Assembly (NCBI GenBank): GCA_003952965.2
Contig: RXIC02000460.1
Location: 249,339-313,338 of the forward strand
Direction: 5' to 3'
DNA: 64,000 bases
DNA from: Morella rubra
Taxonomy: Eukaryota > Streptophyta > Magnoliopsida > Fagales > Myricaceae
The notes under the pieces were generated by a model. It was given only the letters and a program-made list of their open reading frames with translations, did not search any database and was not told the DNA's origin. Below, piece by piece: positions 62,801-64,000 of this stretch; the stretch's first letter is position 1, and each line of letters opens with the position of its first letter. A program made the position numbers and the translations under genes.

Positions 62801-63553
62801 CCAGCATGACACTTCTCAATTCTTATAATACTCCGAACGCTCAAAACCATGTAGACAAACATACTTCTACTCTTTCAGACATGGAACCCGTACACCTAAC
62901 TAGTACAACCGAAATGTCAGTACAAATAGTTAAGGATGGCTATTCAAAATAGCAACATATTTATAGTTATTCATGCCCCTGTTTCGTCACATATTACTCA
63001 TGCTCACCCCTATACCAGTCTATATTAAAACCAATAAACTCTAACCAAATACGACAAAGATATGCAACATAGATTACCAAAGTCTCATATCACTAATTAT
63101 GCCTCTCCTTCGTTGTTAAATCCCTAATAAACAAAAATATGAATAGCACTCATTTCCCAACTATCTGTTGACCGCTCACCAAGGAAATCATTCATAATTG
63201 GAAGACTACAAACAACTAATACCTCTATTGACCTGTAATAGTAGGCTAAACCGATAACGCAACTCTATAGGGTGGACTATAACATGGTTAGAACTCCATG
63301 ACAATAGTTAAGTTCAATTCCATCTCGACCCCAAATTCTATTCACCATCAATATCAATTCATTGTATTAGATTCCTAGGCACAATTCCATAGTCTTCGTT
63401 ATATCATACACCACACCGGCCCAAATTCCCAGCCCCCTAGGTTATACTTCATACCAGACCATTACCACATCCCCCACATTCTCCCTATCGCGCCCCACCC
63501 CCCCCCCCAACAACCCACAACCTCTCAATCCCCTCCTGCCCCCCTCAAAAAAC

Positions 63554-63772
63554 TCAATTCGGGAGATTTCTTTCTCTCACCAAGGGCCGAAACAAATCGA
63601 TATACTGAGTCACCGCTCGCCTCACTATATTTTCCCTCTTAGACAGAGTGTTCGTATCCCAAACATTGCAGATGTAAACGACGCCTTCATAAAAAAACCT
63701 ACCAGCAATAATATGCCAAAGTTCCAATAATTTACGGACAATGACACCCCTCGTACCACTGCTAGCTGGCAA
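63554..63772 (-). other. Open frame of 72 codons in a less biased island, unrecognised
   Basis: The minus strand reads LWHIIAGRFFYEGVVYICNV then SKRENIVRRAVTQYIDLFRP. Composition here is nearer normal than the flanks and the amino-acid mix is protein-like. No family recognised; could be a partial exon or chance. Confidence 0.2.
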
Positions 63773-64000
63773 ACATCACCCAGAGAACCCTGACAAAAAC
63801 TGTAATAGCGCATCTTGCTCCAAAAAAACACTACAGCATAGCAGATGCTTCTCCCAAGACCACCGATACATCATTCAGCCACCATTGCTGAAAAAAAACA
63901 CATCAATAAACAATAAATGCATGGAGAGACTATAGCTCGCATTGGGGATTCACCATTAAGCAAAAGGCACCCGCGAAAGACATAAAGTAGCTGCAACCTC

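Larger units (their letters stand above)
45121..64000. other. Strand-asymmetric A/C-rich, G-poor region of unknown nature
   Basis: From about 45.12 kb to the window end the plus strand is depleted in G and enriched in A and C. Hand counts of four 60-base lines: 49321 has A26 C20 T8 G6; 53341 has A30 C19 T6 G5; 56161 has A29 C12 T15 G4; 62941 has A19 C13 T23 G5. C exceeds G throughout, while the A-over-T excess is strong to about 54 kb and fades towards the end. Except for the ASPM island near 54.3 kb I recognise no exon, transposon end, tandem repeat or RNA gene. The minus strand, which is the ASPM sense strand, is correspondingly T/G-rich. It may be giant intron, decayed or inserted DNA, or poorly corrected assembly. 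Confidence 0.7.

Noticed and set aside
45121..64000. Mitochondrial or chloroplast DNA insertion, or animal mitochondrial contamination
   Set aside because: The skew resembles vertebrate mitochondrial light-strand composition. However, I find no rRNA, tRNA, cox, nad or atp sequence in any frame, and a plant nuclear gene fragment lies within the region.
45121..64000. Tandem satellite or centromeric repeat array
   Set aside because: Successive lines share composition but I see no repeating unit; sentences of sequence do not recur at a fixed period.
45121..64000. Many open frames rich in Thr, Pro, Asn, Lys and His (plus strand) or Phe, Val, Leu, Cys and Trp (minus strand)
   Set aside because: These amino-acid biases follow directly from A/C-rich or T/G-rich codons. 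No domains or splice-consistent exon series are present.
1..64000. CRISPR arrays, operons, phage or bacterial defence systems
   Set aside because: The window is plant nuclear DNA with spliced genes. No regularly spaced identical repeats with unique spacers occur.

Overview
This is nuclear DNA from a eudicot plant, probably a woody or outcrossing species. Every gene I recognise is plant-type with GT-AG introns. Promoters carry TATA boxes and GGCCCA/TGGGCC site II boxes, and intergenic DNA is AT-rich with plant hAT, LTR and MITE-like repeats. There is no operon structure. I cannot name the genus.

Layout: 1-2.55 kb, the 3' part of a MATE/DTX transporter (+). 4.1-9.1 kb, the HSP70-16 (Hsp110/SSE-like) chaperone (-). 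9.9-13.2 kb, intergenic. 13.2-13.5 kb, a small basic plant protein (-). 15.6-21 kb, a repeat cluster: a hAT element with perfect 8-bp target duplication, a minus-strand LTR fragment with polypurine tract, a 2-kb foldback structure and a MITE-like element. 21.3-22.6 kb, an AT-hook protein (+). 23.5-25.1 kb, MED21 (+). 27.5-32.2 kb, an RBP45/47 RNA-binding protein (-). 34.5-36.4 kb, a MYND zinc-finger protein (+). 38.3-38.9 kb, a class V small heat-shock protein (+). 40.7-44.9 kb, the intact C-terminal two-thirds of a plant ASPM homologue (-).

From about 45.12 kb to the window end (nearly 19 kb) the DNA changes character. The + strand becomes very rich in A and C and poor in G (first half also poor in T), with almost no recognisable coding sequence. 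One island near 54.3 kb encodes what looks like the conserved N-terminal segment of the same ASPM gene, on the same strand. The 45-54 kb stretch should therefore be the middle of ASPM, yet I find none of the calponin-homology exons expected there. Either this is a strongly strand-biased, decayed or inserted region, or it is a poorly corrected stretch of assembly. Both readings are set out in the findings.

Two conserved genes (MATE, HSP70-16) each contain an apparent 1-base loss that breaks the frame in an otherwise well-conserved exon. This bears on how far the sequence can be trusted. The genes are ordinary housekeeping, stress and transport genes with no visible joint function; two unrelated heat-shock families lie about 29 kb apart.
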